A stretch of 64,000 nt of DNA from 40-80 sp964503665 (GTDB taxonomy: Bacteria; Bacteroidota; Bacteroidia; Flavobacteriales_D; Crocinitomicaceae), in NCBI GenBank assembly GCA_964503665.1, contig CAZDAR010000003.1, positions 1-64,000 of the forward strand, read 5' to 3'. Each line of letters starts with the position of its first letter. Positions within the stretch are counted from its first letter, which is position 1. Positions 43,244 through 52,853 of this stretch are shown here, in pieces. Both the position numbers and the translations under genes were made by a program. Under the pieces are notes generated by a model. The model saw only the letters and a list, made by a program, of their open reading frames with translations. It ran no database searches and had not been told where the DNA came from.

Positions 43244-43912
43244 ATGTTATTAGAACAAAATATAAAAGGAATCTGCCAAAAGTTTGGTTTAAGTTACAAT
43301 GAGTTTTTGTCTGATTTTCAAGTAGATAATGTAAAAGAATTGTCGTTATTCGATATTGAGGCAATCGCAGAAGAGTATGAATTAGATGTACAATCCTTAT
43401 TGTTTAGATTGGTATTTGATACTTCTTCATTTGATGCGCAATTATCTAAAATTAAACTCTTAGTTTTGGATGTTGATGGCGTGATGACCGACGGTAGTAT
43501 GTACATGATGATGAATGGCGATCAAATGAAAAAATTTGATACGAAAGATGGACGAGGAATTCTTGAATTGCGAAAAACAGGAAAAGAAATCGCTATTATT
43601 TCATCTGGTTTTTACGATGTTGGAGTAACTGCACGTGCGAAGATGTTAGGCATTGAGAATTGTTATGTGGGTAAACGTCCGAAGTTGGAAGTATTAAAAG
43701 AAATGTGTGAGACTTTACAAATTGGTTTTGATGAAGTAGCCATGATTGGTGATGATATCAATGATTTGGAGATCATGCGTGCAATTGGATTTAAAGCGTG
43801 TCCTTCAAATGCTATTCAAGTAGTTAAGAATGAGGTAGATATAATATTACAAAAGAAAGGAGGAGATGGATGCGTAAGAGAATTCATAGACAACTATATG
43901 ATGAAAATTTGA
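43244..43912 (+). CDS. KdsC-like HAD phosphatase with N-terminal extension
   Basis: The C-terminal 150 residues are a KdsC-type HAD phosphatase: catalytic LLVLDVDGVMTDG (Asp76, Asp78), FDTKDGRGILELRKTG, IISSGF, GKRPKLEVLKE and MIGDDINDLEIM. KdsC removes phosphate from 3-deoxy-manno-octulosonate 8-phosphate, and relatives act on other ulosonates. Unlike usual KdsC there is a 68-residue helical N-terminal part (KFGLSYNEFLSDF, FDIEAIAEEYELD) that resembles a small helix-turn-helix fold. It is the third gene of the unit starting at 41239. Confidence 0.83.
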   Translation: MLLEQNIKGICQKFGLSYNEFLSDFQVDNVKELSLFDIEAIAEEYELDVQSLLFRLVFDTSSFDAQLSKIKLLVLDVDGVMTDGSMYMMMNGDQMKKFDTKDGRGILELRKTGKEIAIISSGFYDVGVTARAKMLGIENCYVGKRPKLEVLKEMCETLQIGFDEVAMIGDDINDLEIMRAIGFKACPSNAIQVVKNEVDIILQKKGGDGCVREFIDNYMMKI

Positions 43913-43943
43913 TTATTTACAATAAAACTGTAGGAATAAAATT

Positions 43944-45149
43944 ATGATTACAATCGGAATTATCAAAGAAGGAAAAATACCAGCTGATTTTAGGACACCC
44001 TTGACACCTAAGCAGTGTAGGGAAGTTAATATAAGTTATGAAGGAAAGATAGAAGTCGTGGTTCAAAAGAGTTCTATTCGTAGTTTTACCGACGAGGAAT
44101 ATGAAGCACAAGGAATAAAATTAGTCGACGATCTTTCTTTCTGCGACATCATTATAGGAGTTAAAGAAGTTCAAATCAAAGATTTAATTCCTAATAAAAC
44201 GTATATTTTCTTTTCTCATACAACTAAAGAACAACCTTATAATCGGGAATTATTACAAACAATTTTAGAACGTAAAATCTCCTTGATAGATTATGAAGGT
44301 ATCCGTGATGAAACAGGGATACGACTAATAGGTTTTGGTAAGTATGCTGGAATAGTAGGTACTTATAACGGTTTTAGAGCGTATGGATTGAAAACTAAAC
44401 GTTATGAATTAACGAAAGCATCCGACACAAATGATCGCAAATTGGTAGAAAAGGAATTAGAGAAAATTTCGCTTCCTTCCGATTTTCGATTAGTTTTAAC
44501 AGGATATGGAAGAGTAGGCCATGGTGCTAGAGAAATCATCGATTTATTACCAATTAAGGAAGTTTCAAAAGAAGAGTTTTTGAAAAAAACGTTTGATGAA
44601 CCTGTGTATGTGCACTTAGATACGAAAGATTATTACCGTCGTAAAGGAGATAAACACTTTAATCAGATTGAGTTTTATGGAAACCCTGAGACGTACGAAA
44701 GTAATTTAAGTGAATATTTAGTTTCAGCAGATATGTACATTCCGTGTCATTTCTGGGGAGAACATTCGCCTATTCTGGTTACTGCTGAGGATTTACAAAC
44801 AAAACTAAATAGACTTCAAGTAATCGCTGACATTTCGTGTGATATTAATGAACCAATCGCAAGTACGATTCGTCCGAGTACAATTGCCGATCCAATTTAC
44901 GGATATAATCGTGAAACACGAAAAGAAGATGACTTCATGAAAGAAGATGTGTTAGTGGTGATGGCAGTAGATAATTTGCCATGTGAATTACCCAAAGATG
45001 CTTCTAGAGATTTTGGAAGAGAATTGATAGACAATGTTCTTCCTCATTTAATAGAGGAGGAAAATCTAATTATTGAGGATGCTCGCATTACAAATCATGA
45101 TGGTCAATTAACATTAAAGTATTATTACCTTACAGATTTTGTATCTTAA
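43944..45149 (+). CDS. Saccharopine/alanine dehydrogenase-like NAD(P) oxidoreductase
   Basis: The 401-residue protein has the AlaDH/PNT N-terminal fold (ITIGIIKEGKIPADFRTPLT), an alternating catalytic region (IIGVKEVQIKDL, YIFFSHTTKEQP, IDYEGIRDETG) and a Rossmann segment (FRLVLTGYGRVGHGAREII). This resembles fungal Lys1-type saccharopine dehydrogenase (lysine-forming) more than alanine dehydrogenase. It is cytoplasmic and the exact substrate is unsure. It follows the KdsC-like gene by 31 bp and precedes the MFS gene by 8 bp. Confidence 0.8.
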   Translation: MITIGIIKEGKIPADFRTPLTPKQCREVNISYEGKIEVVVQKSSIRSFTDEEYEAQGIKLVDDLSFCDIIIGVKEVQIKDLIPNKTYIFFSHTTKEQPYNRELLQTILERKISLIDYEGIRDETGIRLIGFGKYAGIVGTYNGFRAYGLKTKRYELTKASDTNDRKLVEKELEKISLPSDFRLVLTGYGRVGHGAREIIDLLPIKEVSKEEFLKKTFDEPVYVHLDTKDYYRRKGDKHFNQIEFYGNPETYESNLSEYLVSADMYIPCHFWGEHSPILVTAEDLQTKLNRLQVIADISCDINEPIASTIRPSTIADPIYGYNRETRKEDDFMKEDVLVVMAVDNLPCELPKDASRDFGRELIDNVLPHLIEEENLIIEDARITNHDGQLTLKYYYLTDFVS

Positions 45150-45157
45150 AATTAACT

Positions 45158-46510
45158 ATGGAGGAAGGGAAAAGTAGAATTGAACGAAAAAAAGTAATAC
45201 GTGGCTGGATCTTTTACGATTGGGCAAATTCAGTTTACAACCTTGTTATTTCATCGGCTATTTTTCCGATATATTATGATACTATCACCACCAAACAATA
45301 TCTAGCAAGAGTAGGTCGAACAGAGTTATTACCTAACGAAACCGTTTTAACAAACTTTTTCGGGTATGAAATTAGTTCGGCAAGTTTGTTTTCGTATATT
45401 CTTTCACTTTCCTTTTTATTTGTTTCGGTTTTATCACCATTACTGTCAGGTGTTGCTGATTACTTAGGTAACAGGAAATTTTTCTTGAAATTATTTTGCT
45501 ATTTAGGTTCTATTTCGTGTATAACCTTTCTCTTTTTCCCTGATATTCCAATTGAATTAGCGATGCTTTCTGTTTTCCTTGCGAGTATTGGTTTTTGGAA
45601 TAGTTTAGTCTTCTACAATGCGTATTTACCTGAAATTGCTCATCCTCGTATGCACGACTTGATTTCAGCGAAAGGCTATATGATGGGCTATTTTGGTAGT
45701 ATGATTCTCTTAATCATATGTTTATTGATGATTACTCAAATAGGCCCTTGGATTACCAAATTCTGTTTCCCTTTAGTGGGTATTTGGTGGATTGCTTTTG
45801 CACAAATAACCTTTAAATCACTACCTGAACAAGCTAAGACAATTCGTGTTGAGGACGGAAAACGTAGGAGAGTACTCTTAAAAGGAATTACAGAATTAAA
45901 AAAAGTATATGTAGAGTTTCGAACGATGAAAAAATTGAAACGCTTCTTATCGTCTTTTTTCTTTTACAATACTGGAGTTCAAACCGTTATGTTGATGGCA
46001 GTGTTATTTGCAAACCATGAAATACAGTGGGAATCTCAAGCACAAGGCTCTACCGGATTAATTATTTCTATTTTATTAATTCAATTATTAGGAGCGGCAG
46101 GAGCCATGTTAATTTCTAAAATTTCAACTAAGATGGGTAATATTCCAACGTTGAAAATTGTGGTGTTTTTGTGGTTAATTATTGTTATTTACGCTTATTA
46201 TATAAAAACACCTGTCGAGTTTTATTTCTTAGCTTCTTCAGTGGGATTAGTAATGGGAGGTGTTCAAGCTTTATCGCGCTCCACGTATTCCAAAATGCTA
46301 CCAGAGACAAAAGATACTACCAGTTATTTCTCCTTTTATGATGTGACCGAAAAAATTGGAATTGTATTAGGCACTTTCTTTTTCGGTTTTGCCAATCAGG
46401 TTTTCGGATCGATGCGCTACTCGGTCGTTTCAATTGGTATCTTCTTTTTCATTGGTTTACTGTTATTACTAACTATTCCAAAGAAAGATCAACTCATCAA
46501 TGTAGATTAA
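45158..46510 (+). CDS. MFS transporter, UMF1/Atg22-like
   Basis: The 450-residue protein has about 12 transmembrane helices and the UMF1 start IRGWIFYDWANSVYNLVISS, with LSGVADYLGNRKFFLK between helices 2 and 3 and GVQALSRSTYSKMLPE in the second half. UMF1 transporters resemble vacuolar amino-acid effluxers, but the substrate is unknown. It lies 8 bp after the Lys1-like gene, so an amino-acid connection is plausible. Its stop overlaps that of the convergent gene by 4 bp. Confidence 0.88.
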   Translation: MEEGKSRIERKKVIRGWIFYDWANSVYNLVISSAIFPIYYDTITTKQYLARVGRTELLPNETVLTNFFGYEISSASLFSYILSLSFLFVSVLSPLLSGVADYLGNRKFFLKLFCYLGSISCITFLFFPDIPIELAMLSVFLASIGFWNSLVFYNAYLPEIAHPRMHDLISAKGYMMGYFGSMILLIICLLMITQIGPWITKFCFPLVGIWWIAFAQITFKSLPEQAKTIRVEDGKRRRVLLKGITELKKVYVEFRTMKKLKRFLSSFFFYNTGVQTVMLMAVLFANHEIQWESQAQGSTGLIISILLIQLLGAAGAMLISKISTKMGNIPTLKIVVFLWLIIVIYAYYIKTPVEFYFLASSVGLVMGGVQALSRSTYSKMLPETKDTTSYFSFYDVTEKIGIVLGTFFFGFANQVFGSMRYSVVSIGIFFFIGLLLLLTIPKKDQLINVD

Positions 46511-47931
46511 CTATTCTTATTTGCTCTATAGAATGGAAAACGATATGCCACACTAAACATCGTTGTACTTGCAAACGGTGCTCCATAATAGCGGTAGTTG
46601 GTTATCTTGAATGATGTCGTTCCAACTTGTAGTGAAATAAAGAAACCGCCTAAATATCCCGTTCCTACTTTTCGAGGATCGATAAATTTTTCTTTTGAAG
46701 CGCCATTATCCGCTGCTAGACGCTGATCATATATCGCGGCATCTCCATGATTGATAAATTCTTGTCCCCAAGAAAAGTGAGCACCCACATTAATTCCTGC
46801 AGTTAATCCTAAATAAGAAGTGGATTTTCCCTTGTCAATGCTAATGCCGAAAGGTATTAATATTAAAGACGTGATATCTACTCCTAGTTGTGTATAGACA
46901 TTCACCATATTTAGAGTTCCCAAACCATTTCGCTCAGATTTATCTAACTTCTTACGGTATTTATGGTCATCTCCACTTTTCGGGATTAACAATCCTCCAT
47001 GTCCAACTTTCCCACCTTCAACCGTTAATCCAAAATCAGCTGCTGCGAATCGACCTTCAGCAGCAACTCCAACAAGCAAAGATGTTGGGATATGCGCATC
47101 ACGATTAGGGTTCATAAAAGAAATCTTTGGTCCGACACCAATATGACCACCAATGTCTTGAACACCCATCTTGATAGGACTTACAGTGACATCATAAGTC
47201 GTTGTAGTATAAATATAATTGCCTGATCGGTAAGAAGATGATTGAATATTGGAGACAGATGTCATTGTTCCAGATGCTTGTACCATTTTAGGATTGAAGA
47301 ACCATTTTAAAGCATCAAAACGTAGTGTGCCAGAAGGGTAAAACGTAAATCGTTTTGAATAACCATCCATCTCTCCTTTTTTAGAAAGCCCAATTTTCAT
47401 GTTAAAGTTTCCTTCGATTGAAACGAATGGTAGGCGTATACGATATCCTGGATTGATTCCAAAGTACCATTGTTTATCCGTTGCTTTGGATGAATTTGTG
47501 AACTTATCTGTAAAACCAAAATAACCGATTCCTCCAGCAATAACTGGGTGACCACGCATTACATTGAAGGCACTTTTTTGTCTTCCAAAAGCTAAAAGTG
47601 TGATTGGATAATTAACTCCAGCATATAAATGTGTTCCATAATCTTCTTCTAATCGGTTGTTTTCTCTTAAAACGTAGGAAGTACCGAAACCTAATTTCAA
47701 CTCAACCACATCGAATAGTGCATTTGCTTCCATCCACGGTTCGCTGATGGTCACTTTATTACCAAAAGTGGGTGTGTATAATGAAACACCAAGACCACCA
47801 TGACTTTTATCTAATTTATGTTCCACCTTTCGTTTCTTTTTCCGAAATTCTTTTTTATCAATTTTATTTTGCGCTAAACTAATAGTGCTAAATCCTATAA
47901 ATAGACTAATCGTAAAGAGGAAGACTTTCAT
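46507..47931 (-). CDS. Secreted beta-rich protein, probable outer-membrane, unknown
   Basis: The 474-residue protein has a signal peptide (MKVFLFTISLFIGFSTISLAQ) and a short charged coil (residues 22-40). The rest is a Gly- and aromatic-rich body with alternating strands typical of outer-membrane barrels (ISLQVGTTSFKITNYRYYG), ending in FSVAYRFPFYRANKNS. I do not recognise a named family. It is convergent with the MFS gene, stop to stop. The 180-bp upstream gap (47932-48112) is AT-rich and shared with the divergent gene at 48113. Confidence 0.7.
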   Translation of the reverse strand: MKVFLFTISLFIGFSTISLAQNKIDKKEFRKKKRKVEHKLDKSHGGLGVSLYTPTFGNKVTISEPWMEANALFDVVELKLGFGTSYVLRENNRLEEDYGTHLYAGVNYPITLLAFGRQKSAFNVMRGHPVIAGGIGYFGFTDKFTNSSKATDKQWYFGINPGYRIRLPFVSIEGNFNMKIGLSKKGEMDGYSKRFTFYPSGTLRFDALKWFFNPKMVQASGTMTSVSNIQSSSYRSGNYIYTTTTYDVTVSPIKMGVQDIGGHIGVGPKISFMNPNRDAHIPTSLLVGVAAEGRFAAADFGLTVEGGKVGHGGLLIPKSGDDHKYRKKLDKSERNGLGTLNMVNVYTQLGVDITSLILIPFGISIDKGKSTSYLGLTAGINVGAHFSWGQEFINHGDAAIYDQRLAADNGASKEKFIDPRKVGTGYLGGFFISLQVGTTSFKITNYRYYGAPFASTTMFSVAYRFPFYRANKNS

Positions 47932-48112
47932 AAACTTAATATTTTGTACAAACTTACGGCTACACGGTGGAGTAATAAATACGTCAATTGCCGTAGTTTG
48001 AACAATTTATTAATCTTCTTAAGCGTTAAATTAAAACGAATAGCATTTAAAGAATAAATTTTTACATTATTTCCATTTCATTTTACATTTAAAATAGTAT
48101 TTTCGTTATTAG

Positions 48113-48844
48113 ATGATGAAACAGATTGCAACATTCATAATTATCCTATTTGCTTTGAACGCTCAAAGTCAAAAATGTGATCAGGTATATATACACGGTC
48201 GAGCAGTAGATACAACGTTGTCGAGTAATGCTTTTTATAATCTGATGGTCATCAATACAACGAATGGAAGAGGTGTTTTTGGTTCTCCAAATGGTAGTTT
48301 TTCTAGTTATTGTCGTCCTAATGATTCTATTACTATTTCAGTGAAAGGATATTATACACTAGGTTTTCGCGTAATTCCAAATGAGGATTGCCAAATGTCA
48401 TTCTATGGTATTTTAGAACCAGAATATCAAGCGCTTCAAAAAGTGGTCATTAAACCGTTGAAAACGTTGAATCAAATTAGAGAAGAAAGGGAATCATTAG
48501 CAATGCGTGAAACAAAAACTGTGACAGGAGTAAGTGTTTTAGAAAGTCCAATTACAGCACTTTATGAAGCATTCTCCAAGAAGGTAAAAGCAAAGAAATG
48601 GTTGTCCGAACAGCGCTATAAAGATAGTCAACGAGAAGTTCTAAAGGATTTGCTGCGTTTATATAATTTATACGATATTGTTAAACTTCCAGAAGATGAA
48701 TTTGATCAATTTGTGGATTTCTTAAATGTTGATTCTAATTTCTTGAAAACAGCTAGTGAAATGGAATTAGTGACATTTGTAAAAGATAAGTTCGAACATT
48801 ATCAACGTCTAAAACTAGAAGGTCCTAATTCAATAAATAGATGA
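48113..48844 (+). CDS. Secreted protein with carboxypeptidase-regulatory-like domain
   Basis: The 243-residue protein has a signal peptide (MMKQIATFIIILFALNAQSQ), then a domain of about 90 residues of the CarboxypepD_reg-like type (YIHGRAVDTTLSSNAFYNLM, NGRGVFGSPNGSFS). A helical C-terminal half follows. Many Bacteroidota proteins of this kind are periplasmic and of unknown function. It is divergent from the barrel-like gene and convergent with the amidotransferase gene, 2 bp away. Confidence 0.75.
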   Translation: MMKQIATFIIILFALNAQSQKCDQVYIHGRAVDTTLSSNAFYNLMVINTTNGRGVFGSPNGSFSSYCRPNDSITISVKGYYTLGFRVIPNEDCQMSFYGILEPEYQALQKVVIKPLKTLNQIREERESLAMRETKTVTGVSVLESPITALYEAFSKKVKAKKWLSEQRYKDSQREVLKDLLRLYNLYDIVKLPEDEFDQFVDFLNVDSNFLKTASEMELVTFVKDKFEHYQRLKLEGPNSINR

Positions 48845-48846
48845 CC

Positions 48847-49416
48847 TTATTTTTTAGCATGTTTTAAACATATTCTTGTAAAATTATCAAACAGAAGACT
48901 CCCTAAATTGCCCGAAACTTCTGGATGAAATTGAACACCGTAAAAGGGTTTTTCCTTATGTTTCATTCCTTCATTAATACAAGCGTCTGAAACGGCTAGA
49001 TGTATAAAATTTGGTGGAATAGAAACTGTTTCATGATGGTCTTCCATCATTGAAAATTCTTTGGCAAATTTATTAAACAAATCATCTTCTTGCAAGACTT
49101 CTATTGTTTGCCAATCTCTATCTTCTTTTTGAAGGGAGACTGCTGCACCATACGTTAATCCTAGTAATTGATGGCCAAAACAAATACCCAAAATTGGTTT
49201 CTCAAATGTTTTTATCCATGTCGTTTTTTCCATATATGGCTCAAGATCGACTTCAGTCAATAAAATGGGGTTTCCTGAAATAACGACACCTAAATATCGG
49301 TCTAAATCGACTGATGAAAGTTCTTCTAGTTTTATGGTTTCATAATCCATAAATTCATCGATACATTTTTCAATGTACGGAACTTTATTGGAGCCACAGT
49401 CAACAACTAATATCAT
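48847..49416 (-). CDS. Class I glutamine amidotransferase domain protein
   Basis: The 189-residue protein consists only of a GATase1 domain. The nucleophile is the Cys in ILGICFGHQLLGL, the oxyanion-region Gly is in GVVISGNP, and the His/Glu pair is in YGVQFHPEVSG. It is close to the amidotransferase part of GMP synthase and carbamoyl-phosphate synthase. With no synthetase attached, the acceptor is unknown. It lies 3 bp after the YciO-type gene on the same strand. Confidence 0.85.
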   Translation of the reverse strand: MILVVDCGSNKVPYIEKCIDEFMDYETIKLEELSSVDLDRYLGVVISGNPILLTEVDLEPYMEKTTWIKTFEKPILGICFGHQLLGLTYGAAVSLQKEDRDWQTIEVLQEDDLFNKFAKEFSMMEDHHETVSIPPNFIHLAVSDACINEGMKHKEKPFYGVQFHPEVSGNLGSLLFDNFTRICLKHAKK

Positions 49417-49419
49417 CCG

Positions 49420-50037
49420 TTACTGTATTAATTCGCCAATTCCTTGACGGATAATTTCAATATCTCCATCCGCACAATTCACCACGGTGGAAGCGTATAA
49501 ATTACCCATTCCACCATCAATAATTAAGTCTACTTTTTCATCTAAACGAGCATATATTTCCGAAGGATCGTTCAAATACTCTAAAATTTCGTCTTCGTCA
49601 TCCGCTAAAGATGTGGTCGCAATCGGTTTTCCAAATTCTTCCGAAATTTTCAAAAGAATATCATTTTTGGGAATACGAATACCAATTTCCTTTCGATTCG
49701 AGTCAAACAACCGAGGAATTTCATTGGTGGCGGTAAGAATGAAAGTAAAAGGACCTGGTAAATTATGCTTCATCACTTTAAATACCGAACGATCAATCTG
49801 TTTCACATATTTTGAAACGTCACTTAGACTATGACAAATAATAGAAAATTTGGCTTTATTGAGTTTAATTCCCTTAAATCTAGCTAAATTTTCTAATGCC
49901 TTTTTATTGTATAAATCGACACCAATAGCATAGACAGAGTCCGTTGGGAACACCAGTAAACTACCTTCGTTTAACACTTTCACTGCTTGTTGTATTAAGC
50001 GGTCATCAATATTATGCGGATTAATTTCGATTATCAT
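49420..50037 (-). CDS. YciO/Sua5-type threonylcarbamoyl-AMP synthase family protein
   Basis: The 205-residue single YrdC-like domain is of the YciO type: LLVFPTDSVYAIGVDLYNKK, KFSIICHSLSDVSKYVKQID and HNLPGPFTFILTATNEIPRL. The related TsaC/Sua5 proteins make threonylcarbamoyl-AMP for the t6A modification of tRNA, and YciO members are close but less well characterised. It is the first gene of a two-gene minus-strand unit with the amidotransferase. Confidence 0.87.
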   Translation of the reverse strand: MIIEINPHNIDDRLIQQAVKVLNEGSLLVFPTDSVYAIGVDLYNKKALENLARFKGIKLNKAKFSIICHSLSDVSKYVKQIDRSVFKVMKHNLPGPFTFILTATNEIPRLFDSNRKEIGIRIPKNDILLKISEEFGKPIATTSLADDEDEILEYLNDPSEIYARLDEKVDLIIDGGMGNLYASTVVNCADGDIEIIRQGIGELIQ

Positions 50038-50163
50038 TTGATCTGTATAAAATTTTAAATTGAGCTCAATTTATTATTCAAAGTTAAGTATTATTGATAA
50101 GATATGACAGTGTTTTCAGCATTTCCCCTGATGGGAATGGAAATATCACACTAGATTAAAATA

Positions 50164-52767
50164 TTAACCACCCGTTAATTTCTTTATTTCATTCAACTTC
50201 ATCAATGCTTCGACTGGCGTTAATGTATTGATATCGATACTTACCAATTCTTCTCTAATTTGCTCTAAAACAGGGTCGTTCAATTGGAAAAAGCTCAATT
50301 GCATATCTTTACTATTAATGGCATCTTTGATTTTATCCTTCTCGGTATAACCACTTGCGGACTCCATTTTAGCCAGCATTTTATTCGCCGTGGAAATAAT
50401 CTGAGTGGGCATTCCAGCTAATTTAGCCACATGAATACCAAATGAATGTTCAGAACCGCCTTCCACTAATTTCCGTAGGAAAAGAATCTTATTACCTATT
50501 TCTTTCACCGCTACATTGAAATTCTTGATACGTGGATAATTGATACACATATCATTCAATTCGTGATAATGTGTGGCAAAAAGTGTTTTTCCTTTGTAAA
50601 TAGGATGTTCATGAAGATATTCCGTAATCGCCCAAGCAATAGAAATTCCATCATACGTACTTGTTCCACGACCAATTTCATCGAGTAGAATTAAACTGCG
50701 CTCCGATAAGTTATTCAAAATACTGGACGTTTCATTCATCTCCACCATGAACGTCGATTCACCAGAAGAAATATTATCAGAAGCCCCAACACGTGTAAAT
50801 ACTTTGTCAAGTACACCGATTCTCGCTTTAGAAGCGGGAACAAAACAACCCATTTGTGCCATTAAGCAGATAAGTGCGGTTTGACGTAATATGGCACTTT
50901 TACCAGACATATTCGGTCCCGTTAACATGATGATTTGTTGCGTATCATTATCCAAATAGACATCGTTAGCGATAAAAACTTCTCCGTTCTTGAGTTGCTT
51001 TTCAATCACAGGATGGCGTCCATCTTTTATGTCAATGACAAACGAATCGTCCACATTTGGCAAAGTGTAGTTGTTTTCATAAGAAACCACGGAGAAACCA
51101 AGTAAACAATCCAAGGAAGCTAACAAATTGGCATTGAGTTGTATCGGAAGAATGTATTCCGTCATTTGCGCAATCAGTCCTTGTAAAATACGTGCTTCAA
51201 TAGCGTATATTTTATCTTCAGCACCTAAAATTTTCGTCTCGAATTCCTTTAATTCTTCGGTGATGTATCGCTCTGCATTGACCAATGTCTGCTTGCGAAT
51301 CCAATCTGTTGGGACTTTATCCCTATGTGTATTTGTAACTTCTAAATAGTATCCAAAAACGTTGTTGAAACTTATTTTTAGGCTTGGAATTCCGGTACGT
51401 TCCGATTCTCGTTGTTGTAATTGATTCAAATATTCTTTTCCTGTAAAGGCAATTCCTCTTAAATCGTCTAATTCCTCATCCACTCCGCTATTGATAACAG
51501 GTCCTTTACCAATTTGATTGGCAGGATCGTCATCGAGTGTCGTATCAATTAATTGAATGAGTGCATTACAAGGATTCAACTGATCTGAAATTCGGTTTAA
51601 CGCTTTTGATTTTTCAGCAAAAAGTAAATTTTTTATAGGTGTGATAACAGCTAAATTTCGCTGTAATTGCTTGATTTCTTTTGGTGTTACTTTTCCAACG
51701 GCAACTTTGGAAACAATCCGTTCGATATCACCAATATTAGACAGCAATTGACGTAATTCAGTGCGTAATTTTTCGTTTTCAAAGAATGATTTAACGGCAT
51801 TTAAACGCTCTTTAATCGGATTCAAATCCTTCAAAGGCAAGACCATCCAACGTTTCAATAATCGACCGCCCATTGGTGTTAATGTTCTATCGATAATGTC
51901 GAGTAACGTAGTCGCACGTTCATTTGTCGAATGAATCAATTCTAAATTCCGAACGGTAAATCGGTCTAACCAAACGTATTTTTCTTCTTCAATTCGAGCA
52001 ATAGAAGTGATGTGTCCAATTTGATGATGTTGTGTTTCTGACAAGTAATGTAAAATAGCTCCCGCAGCGATAATTCCCATGGAAATAGGTTCAATGCCGA
52101 AACCTTTTAAATCCTTTGTACCGAAATGTTTAGTCAAGCTATCATTGGCAAAATCACTTTGAAAAACCCAATCTTCTAAGCGATATGTATGGTATTTATC
52201 ACCGAATTTTTCGATAAAAAGTGAATTGTGCTTCTTCTGAAAAATGATTTCACTTGGTTCAAATCCTTGAATGAGTTTATCAATATAGGTATAATCGCCT
52301 TGTGCCACCATATATTCACCAGTTGACGCATCTAAGAACGAAATTCCATGAATATTTTTGTCAAAATGGATAGCACAAAGGAAGTTATTTTTCTTTTGTT
52401 CTAAAACTTGGTCGTTAAATGAAATTCCAGGTGTAACTAATTCTGTAACACCGCGTTTCACAATCCCTTTAACGAGTTTTGGATCTTCTAACTGATCGCA
52501 AATCGCTACTCTTTCGCCTGCACGAATCAATTTAGGCAAATACGTATCCAATGAATGATGTGGAAAACCTGCTAATTCTATTTTTGAATCGCCGTTTTTC
52601 CGACCCGTTAAAACAATTCCGAGAATTTTAGATGCTTTAATGGCATCTTCACCAAAGGTCTCATAAAAGTCACCCACACGAAATAAAAGTAAAGCGGAAG
52701 GATGCTTTACCTTGATTTGATTGTATTGACGCATTAAAGGGGTTTCCTCTGAAGATTTTTTAGCCAT
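50164..52767 (-). CDS. mutS: DNA mismatch repair protein MutS
   Basis: The 867-residue protein has the complete MutS order: mismatch-binding domain I with the phenylalanine motif (LLFRVGDFYETFGEDA), connector, core and clamp. The ATPase domain has Walker A (TGPNMSGKSAILRQ, near residue 613), the LLDEIGRGTSTYDG Walker B and ATHYHEL. It recognises mispairs and recruits MutL. It is a single-gene unit, divergent from the RNA methyltransferase gene with an 86-bp gap that holds a TATATTTG element on its strand (52784-52791). Confidence 0.97.
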   Translation of the reverse strand: MAKKSSEETPLMRQYNQIKVKHPSALLLFRVGDFYETFGEDAIKASKILGIVLTGRKNGDSKIELAGFPHHSLDTYLPKLIRAGERVAICDQLEDPKLVKGIVKRGVTELVTPGISFNDQVLEQKKNNFLCAIHFDKNIHGISFLDASTGEYMVAQGDYTYIDKLIQGFEPSEIIFQKKHNSLFIEKFGDKYHTYRLEDWVFQSDFANDSLTKHFGTKDLKGFGIEPISMGIIAAGAILHYLSETQHHQIGHITSIARIEEEKYVWLDRFTVRNLELIHSTNERATTLLDIIDRTLTPMGGRLLKRWMVLPLKDLNPIKERLNAVKSFFENEKLRTELRQLLSNIGDIERIVSKVAVGKVTPKEIKQLQRNLAVITPIKNLLFAEKSKALNRISDQLNPCNALIQLIDTTLDDDPANQIGKGPVINSGVDEELDDLRGIAFTGKEYLNQLQQRESERTGIPSLKISFNNVFGYYLEVTNTHRDKVPTDWIRKQTLVNAERYITEELKEFETKILGAEDKIYAIEARILQGLIAQMTEYILPIQLNANLLASLDCLLGFSVVSYENNYTLPNVDDSFVIDIKDGRHPVIEKQLKNGEVFIANDVYLDNDTQQIIMLTGPNMSGKSAILRQTALICLMAQMGCFVPASKARIGVLDKVFTRVGASDNISSGESTFMVEMNETSSILNNLSERSLILLDEIGRGTSTYDGISIAWAITEYLHEHPIYKGKTLFATHYHELNDMCINYPRIKNFNVAVKEIGNKILFLRKLVEGGSEHSFGIHVAKLAGMPTQIISTANKMLAKMESASGYTEKDKIKDAINSKDMQLSFFQLNDPVLEQIREELVSIDINTLTPVEALMKLNEIKKLTGG

Positions 52768-52853
52768 TCGGTTATAGTTTTGACAAATATAAGAACAAGA
52801 AATGATATGCTTTGGTTTAAAAATAGGTAGTTTTGCACTAAAATAAACAAGCT

